DNA of 64,000 nt, from assembly GCA_018713605.1 (NCBI GenBank), contig DVOM01000024.1, positions 9,922 through 73,921 of the forward strand. Reading direction: 5' to 3'. Position numbers and translations under genes: made by a program. Of this stretch, positions 26,247 through 33,201 are shown piece by piece. Positions within the stretch are counted from its first letter, which is position 1, and every line of letters starts with the position of its first letter. The notes under the pieces were generated by a model. It saw only the letters and a list, made by a program, of their open reading frames with translations. It did not search any database and was not told the DNA's origin. The DNA is from Scatacola_A faecigallinarum (GTDB taxonomy: Bacteria > Pseudomonadota > Alphaproteobacteria > RF32 > CAG-239).

Positions 26247-26734
26247 TTCTGTTCTGCCTCGACGGTTTTTACGGCTTCTTTAAGTTGTTTGGCGGTAATC
26301 GACGTTAAGCCGATTTTGGCAACAACGGCCTGCGCCAGTTCTTCGGACATATCTTTGACTCTGGCCATGGCTTCTTCTTTGCTTTTGGCGATTTCGGCTT
26401 CGCCGGCGGCAATTTTCTTTTGGAGTTTTGCTGCCAGTTCATCCTGTTTGGCCTGCATATAGGCATTCAGCTCAGCCTGAGTAGCGGCCAGCGACCTGTT
26501 GGCTTCGGCAGTTGCTTCGGCCAGGGCGTCCTGATATTTTTTCAGCGACTCTTCGGCTTCCAGCCTGATGTTGTGAGCCTTGTTCAGATAGCCGTCAATT
26601 TTGCGCTGTCTTTGTTCCAGAATATCGGCAATTCGCGGCACGATGAAACGGGACATGATGAACAGCATGCTGAAAAAGCAGACAATCAGCCAGAACAGCT
26701 GGGAAGTGAATGTCGATGTATCTAACTGAGGCAT
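26243..26734 (-). CDS. atpG: F0 ATP synthase subunit b'
   Basis: 163 residues, second stalk subunit. MPQLDTSTFTSQLFWLIVCFFSMLFIMSRFIVPRIADILEQRQRKIDGYL is the standard b' start: one membrane helix, then the RxxxI...R hinge. A coiled coil rich in Ala and Glu follows. Lies between atpE and atpF. Confidence 0.92.
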   Translation of the reverse strand: MPQLDTSTFTSQLFWLIVCFFSMLFIMSRFIVPRIADILEQRQRKIDGYLNKAHNIRLEAEESLKKYQDALAEATAEANRSLAATQAELNAYMQAKQDELAAKLQKKIAAGEAEIAKSKEEAMARVKDMSEELAQAVVAKIGLTSITAKQLKEAVKTVEAEQK

Positions 26735-26810
26735 GGTTTATCCTTTACGCAGCCGTCTGTTTCAGAACCGGGAAATTTGTCTGTCCCGGTTCTGACTAAG
26801 ACGAAACCTA

Positions 26811-27032
26811 TTAGTTACCCGTGAGCATTACCAGAGCAATAACCAAAGCGTACAAAGCAATAGCCTCAACCGCTGCAAAACCTGCCCAGCCGTAGATGTC
26901 TACGTCTTTTTTTACCTGCGGGTTGCGGCCGACGGTTGAAATAATCGTTGTCCAGACCTGAGACACACCCCAAGCAGCGACAGTCATTGACAAAGCGCAC
27001 ATACCGGCGCCGATATAAGCCATAGGTTCCAT
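26811..27032 (-). CDS. atpE: F0 ATP synthase subunit c
   Basis: 73-residue two-helix proteolipid of the rotor ring. Helix 1 GAGMCALSMTVAAWGVSQV, polar loop GRNP, helix 2 with the ion-carrying Glu56 (GFAAVEAIALYALV). The Gly-rich stripe of helix 1 is partly replaced (Met, Cys, Ser, Trp), unlike the tight GxGxGxG packing of many relatives. Nothing in the Glu56 region demands sodium coupling, so proton use is the default inference. Confidence 0.93.
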   Translation of the reverse strand: MEPMAYIGAGMCALSMTVAAWGVSQVWTTIISTVGRNPQVKKDVDIYGWAGFAAVEAIALYALVIALVMLTGN

Positions 27033-27214
27033 TTATTTTTCCTTTTGTTCGGGGAAGTTTGTTTATTGGCTTATTGCTTGCAACTTTTTTCCTTATGTAC
27101 TTCGTTATGCACGGCGGAAAAAACTTGCGGCGTATTAGGCGCAATATCCAAACTTCGGTTGTTGTGTTTTTTATTCGACATAATTATATTCGGCACATGG
27201 CCAAAACTTAATCC

Positions 27215-27937
27215 TTAGTGGCTGTGCAGGGCGTCGCCCAGATAAATACAGCTCAGAACCGTATAAATAAACGCCTGCAACAGGGCAATGAAAATTTCAA
27301 AGACGATAATGCAGCCGTCGAACGCCAGAGGGACAATGCCGCCGATACCGAGAGCGACAATAAAGCCGGCGATGATTTTCAGCATAATGTGGCCGACGGT
27401 CATGTTGGCGACAAGACGGACGGTCAGGCTGAACGGTTTTGAAAGGAAAGATATCATTTCAATCGGGACGATCAGAGGCGCCAGCGCGGCCGGAATTCCT
27501 TTGGGCAGAAAGGTACGGAGATAGCCCCATTTCTTTTTTCTGATGCCGATGCCGATATTGAACAGCAGCGCGATGACGGACAGTCCGCCGACGGCGGCCA
27601 GATGCGATGTAAAGGTAAAGGCGTAGGGGAACAGGCCGAGCAGGTTGCCGAAAGCGACAAACAGAAAAACCGTGAAGATAAACGAAAAGTATTTCAGCCC
27701 CTCGACGCCGACGTTTTCTTTCAGCAGTGAGGAGACAAATTCGTAAACGGTTTCCGGTACCGATTGGGCGACCGAGGGAACGATGGTCCTTTTGCGCAGG
27801 CAGAGGCCGAAAACGAGCGTGGAAACGACAACCGCCAAAACCATAAACAGGCTGGAGTTGGTAAAAGAGATGTCCACGCCGCCGACTTCGATGGGAATAA
27901 TCGGCTTAATCGTAAATTGTTCCATTGGGTTAGACAC
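27215..27937 (-). CDS. atpB: F0 ATP synthase subunit a
   Basis: 240 residues. GTG 27937 is chosen: AAGGAG lies ten bases upstream and the product begins MSNPMEQFTIKPIIPIEVGG, the family start. The ATG further in has no ribosome site. Membrane helices carry the conserved Arg in LTVRLVANMTVGHIMLKIIAGF, which faces Glu56 of subunit c. Upstream gene is atpI; downstream is atpE across a 180-base spacer. Confidence 0.94.
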   Translation of the reverse strand: MSNPMEQFTIKPIIPIEVGGVDISFTNSSLFMVLAVVVSTLVFGLCLRKRTIVPSVAQSVPETVYEFVSSLLKENVGVEGLKYFSFIFTVFLFVAFGNLLGLFPYAFTFTSHLAAVGGLSVIALLFNIGIGIRKKKWGYLRTFLPKGIPAALAPLIVPIEMISFLSKPFSLTVRLVANMTVGHIMLKIIAGFIVALGIGGIVPLAFDGCIIVFEIFIALLQAFIYTVLSCIYLGDALHSH

Positions 27938-27944
27938 GACTGAC

Positions 27945-28247
27945 TTACTCCTTGCTCCGGTCCTCGTTTTTGACAAAACGGTATACGTTTAAGAATCCCG
28001 CGGCACCGCCGAAAAACAGGCAAACAATGAGCAGAACGGGCTGCGTGTCGAACAGTTTGTCCAAAAAGTAGCCCAGAGCGGCCCCGACCAGTACGCCCGA
28101 AACCAGTTCAGTTCCGACCCGGAATCCGGTTTTGGTCGCATAGGCAAACTCTGATTCCGGACGGTCTTTCCGCGCGGCTTTTTCAACCGCTCTTTGTTTG
28201 TTTATGCGTTCTTCCAACGATTTCAGGTCATCGGGAATCTTTTTCAT
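27945..28247 (-). CDS. atpI: ATP synthase accessory protein AtpI/AtpZ
   Basis: 100 residues, first gene of the F0 run. Charged N-terminus (LKSLEERINKQRAVEKAARK), then two membrane helices (TELVSGVLVGAALGYFLDKLF and VLLIVCLFFGGAAGFLNVYRF). This is the alphaproteobacterial AtpI form, thought to help c-ring assembly or magnesium handling. The F1 genes (atpHAGDC) are not in the window, the usual split in this class. Confidence 0.88.
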   Translation of the reverse strand: MKKIPDDLKSLEERINKQRAVEKAARKDRPESEFAYATKTGFRVGTELVSGVLVGAALGYFLDKLFDTQPVLLIVCLFFGGAAGFLNVYRFVKNEDRSKE

Positions 28248-28302
28248 CTGTACCTACTATACTCATAAATTGTTACCGACTTATTAAAAAAAGGCGGCTT
28301 TG

Positions 28303-29046
28303 TTATTTATTTGCAAGCTTTTTTTCCAAAAAAGCCTTGAGCAGTTCATAGTCTGGGGCGCCGTGAATGACTTCTTTGCCGTCCTTGCTGACAACGAGCA
28401 GCGCCGGCGTACCCTGAACCTTGAGTTTTTCTATGGCCTGCTGGCGTTCTTCAATTATGTTCTGAGCCAGTTTTTCGTTTTTGAGACATTTGGCGACTTC
28501 TTCTTTGCTCAGTCCGTTCAGCGACGCGTATTCGGCCAACAGTTTTTCGGTGCGGAGCGAAAGTCCCCAGTCGCGTTGTTTTTTGAACAGGAGTTTGATA
28601 AATTCATGATAGTTTTTCTCCGGCATACAGTCGGCAATCATGGCGGCCATCATTGATTTGCTGTCGAGCGGAAAGTTGACGAAGACGAGTTTGACCTTGC
28701 CGCTGTCAATAAAGTCTTTTTGAAGTTTGGGCAGGGTTTCGAGATGAAAATCGGAGCAGTGGTAGCAGCCGAAAGAGGAATATTCGTAAATTGAAATCGG
28801 CGCGTCTTTGCTGCCGACAGGGTGTCCCTTGGGAAGGATTACGTTGACATTGGCCGCGATTTTCTCTGCCAGGCCGTCGGCATCCTTCGGGTTTGCGGCA
28901 GCGCGGGCTTCTTTAACCAAAACCGGGCGTCCGTCGGGACTCATAATGAAGCCCTTGAGGTTCAGATACATTCCGGCGCCAATGAAAAAAATGAGCAGTC
29001 CGGCAACAAAGCCGCTGATTTTTTTTATCGTATCTTCAAATTTCAT
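28303..29046 (-). CDS. DsbA-family thiol oxidoreductase
   Basis: 247 residues: an N-terminal membrane helix (residues 11-30), a linker, and a thioredoxin fold with CYHC (Cys94, Cys97) after YEYSSFGC, a DsbA-like helical insert, and the cis-Pro strand KVQGTPALLVVSKDG. It should face the periplasm and catalyse or shuffle disulfides. It overlaps the DUF721 gene by four bases; DUF721 and DsbA are neighbours in many alphaproteobacteria. Confidence 0.9.
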   Translation of the reverse strand: MKFEDTIKKISGFVAGLLIFFIGAGMYLNLKGFIMSPDGRPVLVKEARAAANPKDADGLAEKIAANVNVILPKGHPVGSKDAPISIYEYSSFGCYHCSDFHLETLPKLQKDFIDSGKVKLVFVNFPLDSKSMMAAMIADCMPEKNYHEFIKLLFKKQRDWGLSLRTEKLLAEYASLNGLSKEEVAKCLKNEKLAQNIIEERQQAIEKLKVQGTPALLVVSKDGKEVIHGAPDYELLKAFLEKKLANK

Positions 29047-29582
29047 TTTTTCTTATTCTCTCTTTTGTTGTCATTAAATACACTTTTACCTAATTTTACT
29101 AATATTTCCTTAAGTTCGGAATGGTTTAGGTCTTCCGCCAGATTATTAATATAATTTTCCTCTTCGGGGCTTACAAGAGTTTCGGAACGTTCCTCTTTCT
29201 TTATTTTATCCAGTTTTTCAAGCGTCAGGCTGTTGTTTTGGACAATTTTTATTTTGGCTACCGCCTGATATCCGAAACGGGTGTTGATTTTTTCAAGAAT
29301 AAATTTTTCTCGGTGCTGGATTTCGAGCGCAAAAGCGCCGGAAGCGACGTTTAAGTACAGGGTGCCGTTGCTTTTCTGTCCGCGGGGAAAGTCGATTTTC
29401 TGCGGCAGGCAGAATTCGGCCAGCTCTTCGCCGACGATTTCGTGCCAGCCGGCCAAGATGTCGACTTCGACAAAGCCCCTGCTTCCCAAAATCTGTCTGG
29501 CGAAAGGCAGAATGGTTTTTGACAGCGACGACAGCCCCATGGTTTTGCGTTCGTCGGATATTTTGATTTTTTCCTCTTTCAT
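29043..29582 (-). CDS. DUF721 protein, DciA-like
   Basis: 179 residues. N-terminal half matches the DUF721 pattern: LAGWHEIVGEELAEFCLPQKIDF...NGTLYLNVASGAFALEIQHREKFILEKIN, the fold of the helicase operator DciA, which helps load DnaB in bacteria lacking DnaC. Start ATG 29582 is taken as the first Met giving the family N-terminus; its ribosome site is weak, and a longer open frame upstream looks non-coding. The C-terminus is a charged helix. Confidence 0.82.
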   Translation of the reverse strand: MKEEKIKISDERKTMGLSSLSKTILPFARQILGSRGFVEVDILAGWHEIVGEELAEFCLPQKIDFPRGQKSNGTLYLNVASGAFALEIQHREKFILEKINTRFGYQAVAKIKIVQNNSLTLEKLDKIKKEERSETLVSPEEENYINNLAEDLNHSELKEILVKLGKSVFNDNKRENKKK

Positions 29583-29726
29583 AGGTTTATCTCTAACATA
29601 TTGTTTTTTCTTCTTCCAGTCCCGCGCTTTACATATCAACAGACACGGCGGCGGCGATTGACTTTTGGCGGCGAAGCCCCGTATAATCAGCGCAGAAAGG
29701 ATAACAGCGACCGGACGGACGATAAT

Positions 29727-30014
29727 ATGGAAGGTATGATGATTTTGAAAGCCATGCTTTCGCTGGCTTTTGTGTTGGGACTGATGTTCCTGACGCTGTG
29801 GGCGGTCAGGTACTGCCAGCTGCACGGCGCCAAAAGCCGTTTTATGCGCAAACTTGGCGAACAGCAGCGATTGCAGGTTCTGGAGGTTCGCCGTCTGGAC
29901 GCGCGGAATACGCTTGTTTTGTTCCGAAAAGACAAAGACGAGCATTTGGTTTTGCTCGGTGCGGCGCAGAATTTGCTGATTGAAACCGTTCCGCTTAAGA
30001 AGGCTCAAAAATAA
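29727..30014 (+). CDS. fliO: FliO-like flagellar biosynthesis protein
   Basis: 95 residues: short N-terminus, one membrane helix (ILKAMLSLAFVLGLMFLTLWAVRY), then a small cytoplasmic domain LQVLEVRRLDARNTLVLFRKDKDEHLVLLGAAQNLLIE, the FliO pattern. FliO helps assemble the FliP ring of the flagellar export gate. It ends in TAATG, overlapping fliP, which supports the call. The exact start is unsure, with no strong ribosome site. Confidence 0.82.
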   Translation: MEGMMILKAMLSLAFVLGLMFLTLWAVRYCQLHGAKSRFMRKLGEQQRLQVLEVRRLDARNTLVLFRKDKDEHLVLLGAAQNLLIETVPLKKAQK

Positions 30015-30757
30015 TGTCTAGGAAATTCTTTCTTTTTGGTTTTGTTCTTGCGGCGGCGCTGCTGTATTTCAGTTTTCCGGCAGAGGCGCAGACGCTCAGC
30101 CTGAATATTCAGGATCAGCCGAGCGGTTCGGCAACGGCAAGGATTTTTAACCTTATTCTGCTGATTACGGTGTTGTCGATTGCGCCGAGCCTGCTGGTAA
30201 TGATGACGTCGTTTACACGTATCGTCGTCGTTTTTTCGATTACGCGCAGCGCGCTGGCGACCAACTCGACGCCGCCGAATATGGTGCTGCTCTCGCTGGC
30301 TTTGTTCCTGACCATGTTCATTATGGCGCCGACGTTTGAAAAGTCCTGGGAAGAGGGCATTAAGCCGATGTATGAAGAGAAAGTCGAAATTATCGAGGGA
30401 CTGGAAAAGGCTGCGGAGCCGATTAAGGAATTTATGATTCGGAACACCCGGGAAAAAGACTTGCTGCTGTTTACCGATCTGGCTAAGGAAAAACCGGCCG
30501 AAACGGTTGCGGAAACGCCGTTGAAAGTTGCCATTCCTGCGTTTATGATCAGCGAACTGCGCCGCGCGTTTGAAATCGGCTTTTTGATTTTCGTGCCGTT
30601 TCTGATTATTGATATGGTTATCGCTTCGGTGCTGATGTCGATGGGTATGATGATGCTGCCGCCAACGGTTTTGGCTTTGCCTTTCAAGGTTATTTTCTTT
30701 GTTCTGGTTGACGGGTGGTATATGTTGGCCGGGTCGTTGGTTCACTCCTTTAAATAA
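30014..30757 (+). CDS. fliP: Flagellar export gate protein FliP
   Basis: 247 residues. Cleavable signal sequence (ending AEAQ), then the conserved block MMTSFTRIVVVFSITRSAL, NSTPPNMVLLSLALFLTMFIM, and the C-terminal FLIIDMVIASVLMSMGMMMLPP. FliP forms the pentameric core of the type III export gate. Only fliO and fliP are here; the other flagellar genes are elsewhere. A YjfB-like motility protein at 50 kb is the only other motility gene seen. Confidence 0.95.
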   Translation: MSRKFFLFGFVLAAALLYFSFPAEAQTLSLNIQDQPSGSATARIFNLILLITVLSIAPSLLVMMTSFTRIVVVFSITRSALATNSTPPNMVLLSLALFLTMFIMAPTFEKSWEEGIKPMYEEKVEIIEGLEKAAEPIKEFMIRNTREKDLLLFTDLAKEKPAETVAETPLKVAIPAFMISELRRAFEIGFLIFVPFLIIDMVIASVLMSMGMMMLPPTVLALPFKVIFFVLVDGWYMLAGSLVHSFK

Positions 30758-30819
30758 AATATTTGTTCTGTCATTGCCGGTTTTTTTCGTCATTTCCCGG
30801 TTTGACTTGGGAATCCTTA

Positions 30820-30846
30820 GATTGCCGGATCAAGTCCGGCAATGAC
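30820..30846. repeat. REP-like palindrome C
   Basis: GATTGCCGG and CCGGCAATGAC around ATCAAGT. A decayed copy precedes it at 30788-30815. Confidence 0.75.
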
Positions 30847-30958
30847 AGAGCGAGTACTTGAGCAGGGAATCTATATATCCCCGGCGTTGGCACTATGTGC
30901 TGCCCGAGGATGACGGAAATGCAAGCACAATTTTGGCTAAATAGTCGGTCATGCTCCG

Positions 30959-31091
30959 GCTTCACCGGAGCTGCTCCCCATACGTGCCGAGTTTGTTCTG
31001 TAAGTCTCGTGGTTTTTGCTGTCGCTCAACCGCTCGCCAACAGGACTGCACCGCAGCCGGCTCGCAGCTTCACCGGAGCTGCTCCCCATAC
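30959..31091. repeat. 25-bp perfect direct repeat flanking a 83-bp segment
   Basis: The same 25 bases, starting GCTTCACCGGAGCTGC and ending CCCCATAC, occur at 30959-30983 and 31067-31091. The segment between them contains GTTCTGTAAGTCTCG...CTCGCCAAC, related to a segment at 12278-12322. No coding capacity is seen in the whole 30758-31112 stretch. Confidence 0.7.
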
Positions 31092-31112
31092 TGCGCCAGG
31101 TGTAGCAGAAAT

Positions 31113-31142
31113 AAAAAAGCTCTTCGGGGAGAAGAGCTTTTT
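31113..31142 (-). terminator. Terminator of the outer-membrane protein gene
   Basis: AAAAAGCTCTTC / GAAGAGCTTTTT hairpin, downstream of the minus-strand gene that follows. Confidence 0.88.
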
Positions 31143-31162
31143 GTTTGGGGAAAGGGCTTGGC

Positions 31163-31762
31163 TTAGAAGACGTAGCGGATACCGCCGTAGACTTCGTGAG
31201 CGCGAACCGAAGCTTTTTCAATTTCGCCCATGTGCAAGAAACGGTAACCGACGTCAATGTTGATACGGTTGGTCAGCTTGGCCGAGAGACCGCCGCCGAC
31301 GGCCCAGGTAAAGTTGTCTTCTTCATATTTGACGGAACGGCGCCCGAAACCCTGAAATTCGTACTGAATGTTGGTCATACCGATACCGGCCATGACATAG
31401 GGCGTAAACATCGAGTAGGGGGTCAAATCGGCATAAACGTTTAACATGTAAGACATGGTCTGAAAATTCGAATGGTTTCTGGCGTCAATTTCGCCGGTGG
31501 CCTTGTCGGTTTCTTCACGCCAGGTATATTCGAGCTCGGCGCGGAAATAAGTATAGCGGTAGCCGAGAGCGATGCCGGCCATCCAGGCATTGTCGTCTAC
31601 TTCCAGTCTGTCGCCGAGGGCTTCGTCGGAATCGCCGACGTTATGGTTAACGATACCGCCGCGGACGCCCATATAAAAACCGTCGCATTCGGCAGAGGCA
31701 GACGCGGCCAGACTCATAGACATGACAAAGGCCGTAAATGCCGATAAAAGTTTTTTGCTCAT
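31163..31762 (-). CDS. Outer-membrane beta-barrel protein
   Basis: 199 residues with signal peptide (MSKKLLSAFTAFVMSMSLAASASA) and an eight-strand barrel pattern: GFYMGVRGGI, ALGYRYTYFRAELEYTW, SYMLNVYADLTPYSMFTPYVMAGIGM, and a last strand ending in Phe (EVYGGIRYVF). This is the OmpA-barrel/Omp25-like type common in alphaproteobacteria. Function is structural or adhesive at best; none is assignable. Codon use matches the host genes, unlike the next two genes. Confidence 0.85.
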   Translation of the reverse strand: MSKKLLSAFTAFVMSMSLAASASAECDGFYMGVRGGIVNHNVGDSDEALGDRLEVDDNAWMAGIALGYRYTYFRAELEYTWREETDKATGEIDARNHSNFQTMSYMLNVYADLTPYSMFTPYVMAGIGMTNIQYEFQGFGRRSVKYEEDNFTWAVGGGLSAKLTNRINIDVGYRFLHMGEIEKASVRAHEVYGGIRYVF

Positions 31763-31789
31763 TCGTTCACTCCAAATAAATTTAGCTGA

Positions 31790-32078
31790 AAAAGTCTATT
31801 TTGTCCAAATTTATACAATAATTTGTTTAATTACGCAAGTCTAAAATTCATACTTTATGCTTAAATCTAGCCAAAATGTCTTAAAATGTGATTAATAAAG
31901 CTGATATTTCAGGCAGATGAGTTGAAAAAAAGCCGGTTTGAGCCGTTTGCAGGCGCGACTCGGCAAAAGATTTTGCGACTCGGTAATTAGGGTAAGTGTT
32001 CGGCTTATTTCGGGAATTTCCGGTTATATCTGAAGGTAACTTTTTTCTGTCATTTCCGTGCACTTTTTCTTTCCTTTG
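31790..32078. other. Gene-free AT-rich spacer
   Basis: Upstream region of the barrel gene. It should hold that gene's promoter; no clear -35/-10 pair, RNA gene or credible open frame is seen. Confidence 0.5.
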
Positions 32079-32152
32079 TCATTCCCCGGCTTGAGCGGGA
32101 AATCCAAGCGGCTAAGCGTTTCTAGATCCCCGGACTAAATCCGGGGATGACA
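32079..32152. repeat. REP-like palindrome D (double)
   Basis: A degenerate copy (ATTCCCCGGCTTGAGCGGGA) followed by a clean one, GATCCCCGG and CCGGGGATGAC around ACTAAAT. It marks the left edge of the atypical island. Confidence 0.75.
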
Positions 32153-32199
32153 GAAACGCTTGGCCGGAATTGGCCAGAGGATGACGATAGGGGGGATTT

Positions 32200-32239
32200 T
32201 AAAAAGGGAAAGGGCGGCAGGTAAACCTGCCACCCTTTC
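32200..32239 (-). terminator. Terminator of the Bacteroidota-like gene pair
   Basis: Minus strand GAAAGGGTGGCAGGT / ACCTGCCGCCCTTTC, a 15-base-pair stem with a two-base loop, then TTTTT. Next to it lies an 18-bp perfect AT palindrome (32241-32258). Confidence 0.85.
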
Positions 32240-32269
32240 TATATTATTATAATAATATTTTTTATTGGT

Positions 32270-33109
32270 TTAGAAGCGACCCTTGTTCGGGCGGCGTCCT
32301 AAGCCGAATTCTATTTTTACCGTAACGGACCCGTAAACCGGTTGGTAGGACTTGCCGAAGCTTTTGAATTGATAGCTTTCAACACGTCCTTCAAGAGAAA
32401 CTTTGGTTATTGAGCCAATGAAACGTTTCTCAAGACCAAGGACAGCTCCATATTTGACAGAACTGCCATCCTTTACAGATGGGAAGTCCACTGTGCCGGG
32501 GACATCAACGTCCGGATCCGGATCTTCATAGTGGAAATTGGTGGTATTTTTGCAATACTGGTATCCGACTGACGGACCAGCATATAATCTCCACGACCTC
32601 CCGTAACGTTCGTTGCGGAGAGCATGCTTCTTTTGATAAGGAGTCATGCCCGTCGTATTTACCACTGTTTTATTCCCAAAATGCGCCAGAGTGATGGCGA
32701 AATCAACAGAGGCGCCAAGAGAACGGAACTGTTGTCCAAGCTCTTTAGCTATTTCCATTTTTTCGCCAATTTCGGCGTTGACACTGACGTGTCCCCAGCC
32801 GAAGTAATTCTGTACGAAAGCACCATATTGAGCGCCCCCGTAAGAATTTATACCGGCTTTTGCTCCAATGCTCCAGCCAGTGATGACGGTAGCTTTGGGC
32901 TCGCCGTCTTTGAACTTCACGTCATACGGTTGCCCTCCGAAAGCATCAGCGAGATCGATGTATGACATGTCGATTGCAGCGGTGTCTCCTGTTTCGGTGA
33001 CAGCTGTGAAATCGTATTCAACACTTGCGCCGGTATTTTCTTGCGCACTAATATTTGTTGTTGCAGCAATCATAGCTACTACGACAGCTGCTAATTTGAA
33101 AGTCTTCAT
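32270..33109 (-). CDS. Bacteroidota-like outer-membrane/secreted beta-barrel protein
   Basis: 279 residues. The signal peptide MKTFKLAAVVVAMIAATTNISAQ has the Bacteroidota look (ends SAQ). The mature part is strand-rich with alternating aromatics (SIGAKAGINSYGGAQYGAFVQNYFGW, RLYAGPSVGYQY, VYGSVTVKIEFGLGRR), suggesting a porin-like barrel. No Shine-Dalgarno precedes the ATG, the leader is AT-rich, and codon use is less GC-rich at third positions than the neighbours. It is downstream of the large lipoprotein gene, separated by a CCCCGGGC/GCCCGGGG hairpin at 33127-33151. Confidence 0.7.
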   Translation of the reverse strand: MKTFKLAAVVVAMIAATTNISAQENTGASVEYDFTAVTETGDTAAIDMSYIDLADAFGGQPYDVKFKDGEPKATVITGWSIGAKAGINSYGGAQYGAFVQNYFGWGHVSVNAEIGEKMEIAKELGQQFRSLGASVDFAITLAHFGNKTVVNTTGMTPYQKKHALRNERYGRSWRLYAGPSVGYQYCKNTTNFHYEDPDPDVDVPGTVDFPSVKDGSSVKYGAVLGLEKRFIGSITKVSLEGRVESYQFKSFGKSYQPVYGSVTVKIEFGLGRRPNKGRF

Positions 33110-33201
33110 AAAAAGTTGTGTTAGTTCCCCGGGCGGTTGTTATGCCCGGGGAGGATTATTTTGCTAAATTTTTTTCTCTTATTTCTGACAGCAGTGGTAA
33201 G

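Noticed and set aside
31790..32160. Possible tRNA or CRISPR in the repeat-rich spacers
   Set aside because: No T-arm consensus or regularly spaced identical repeats; the repeats are palindromic REP types.
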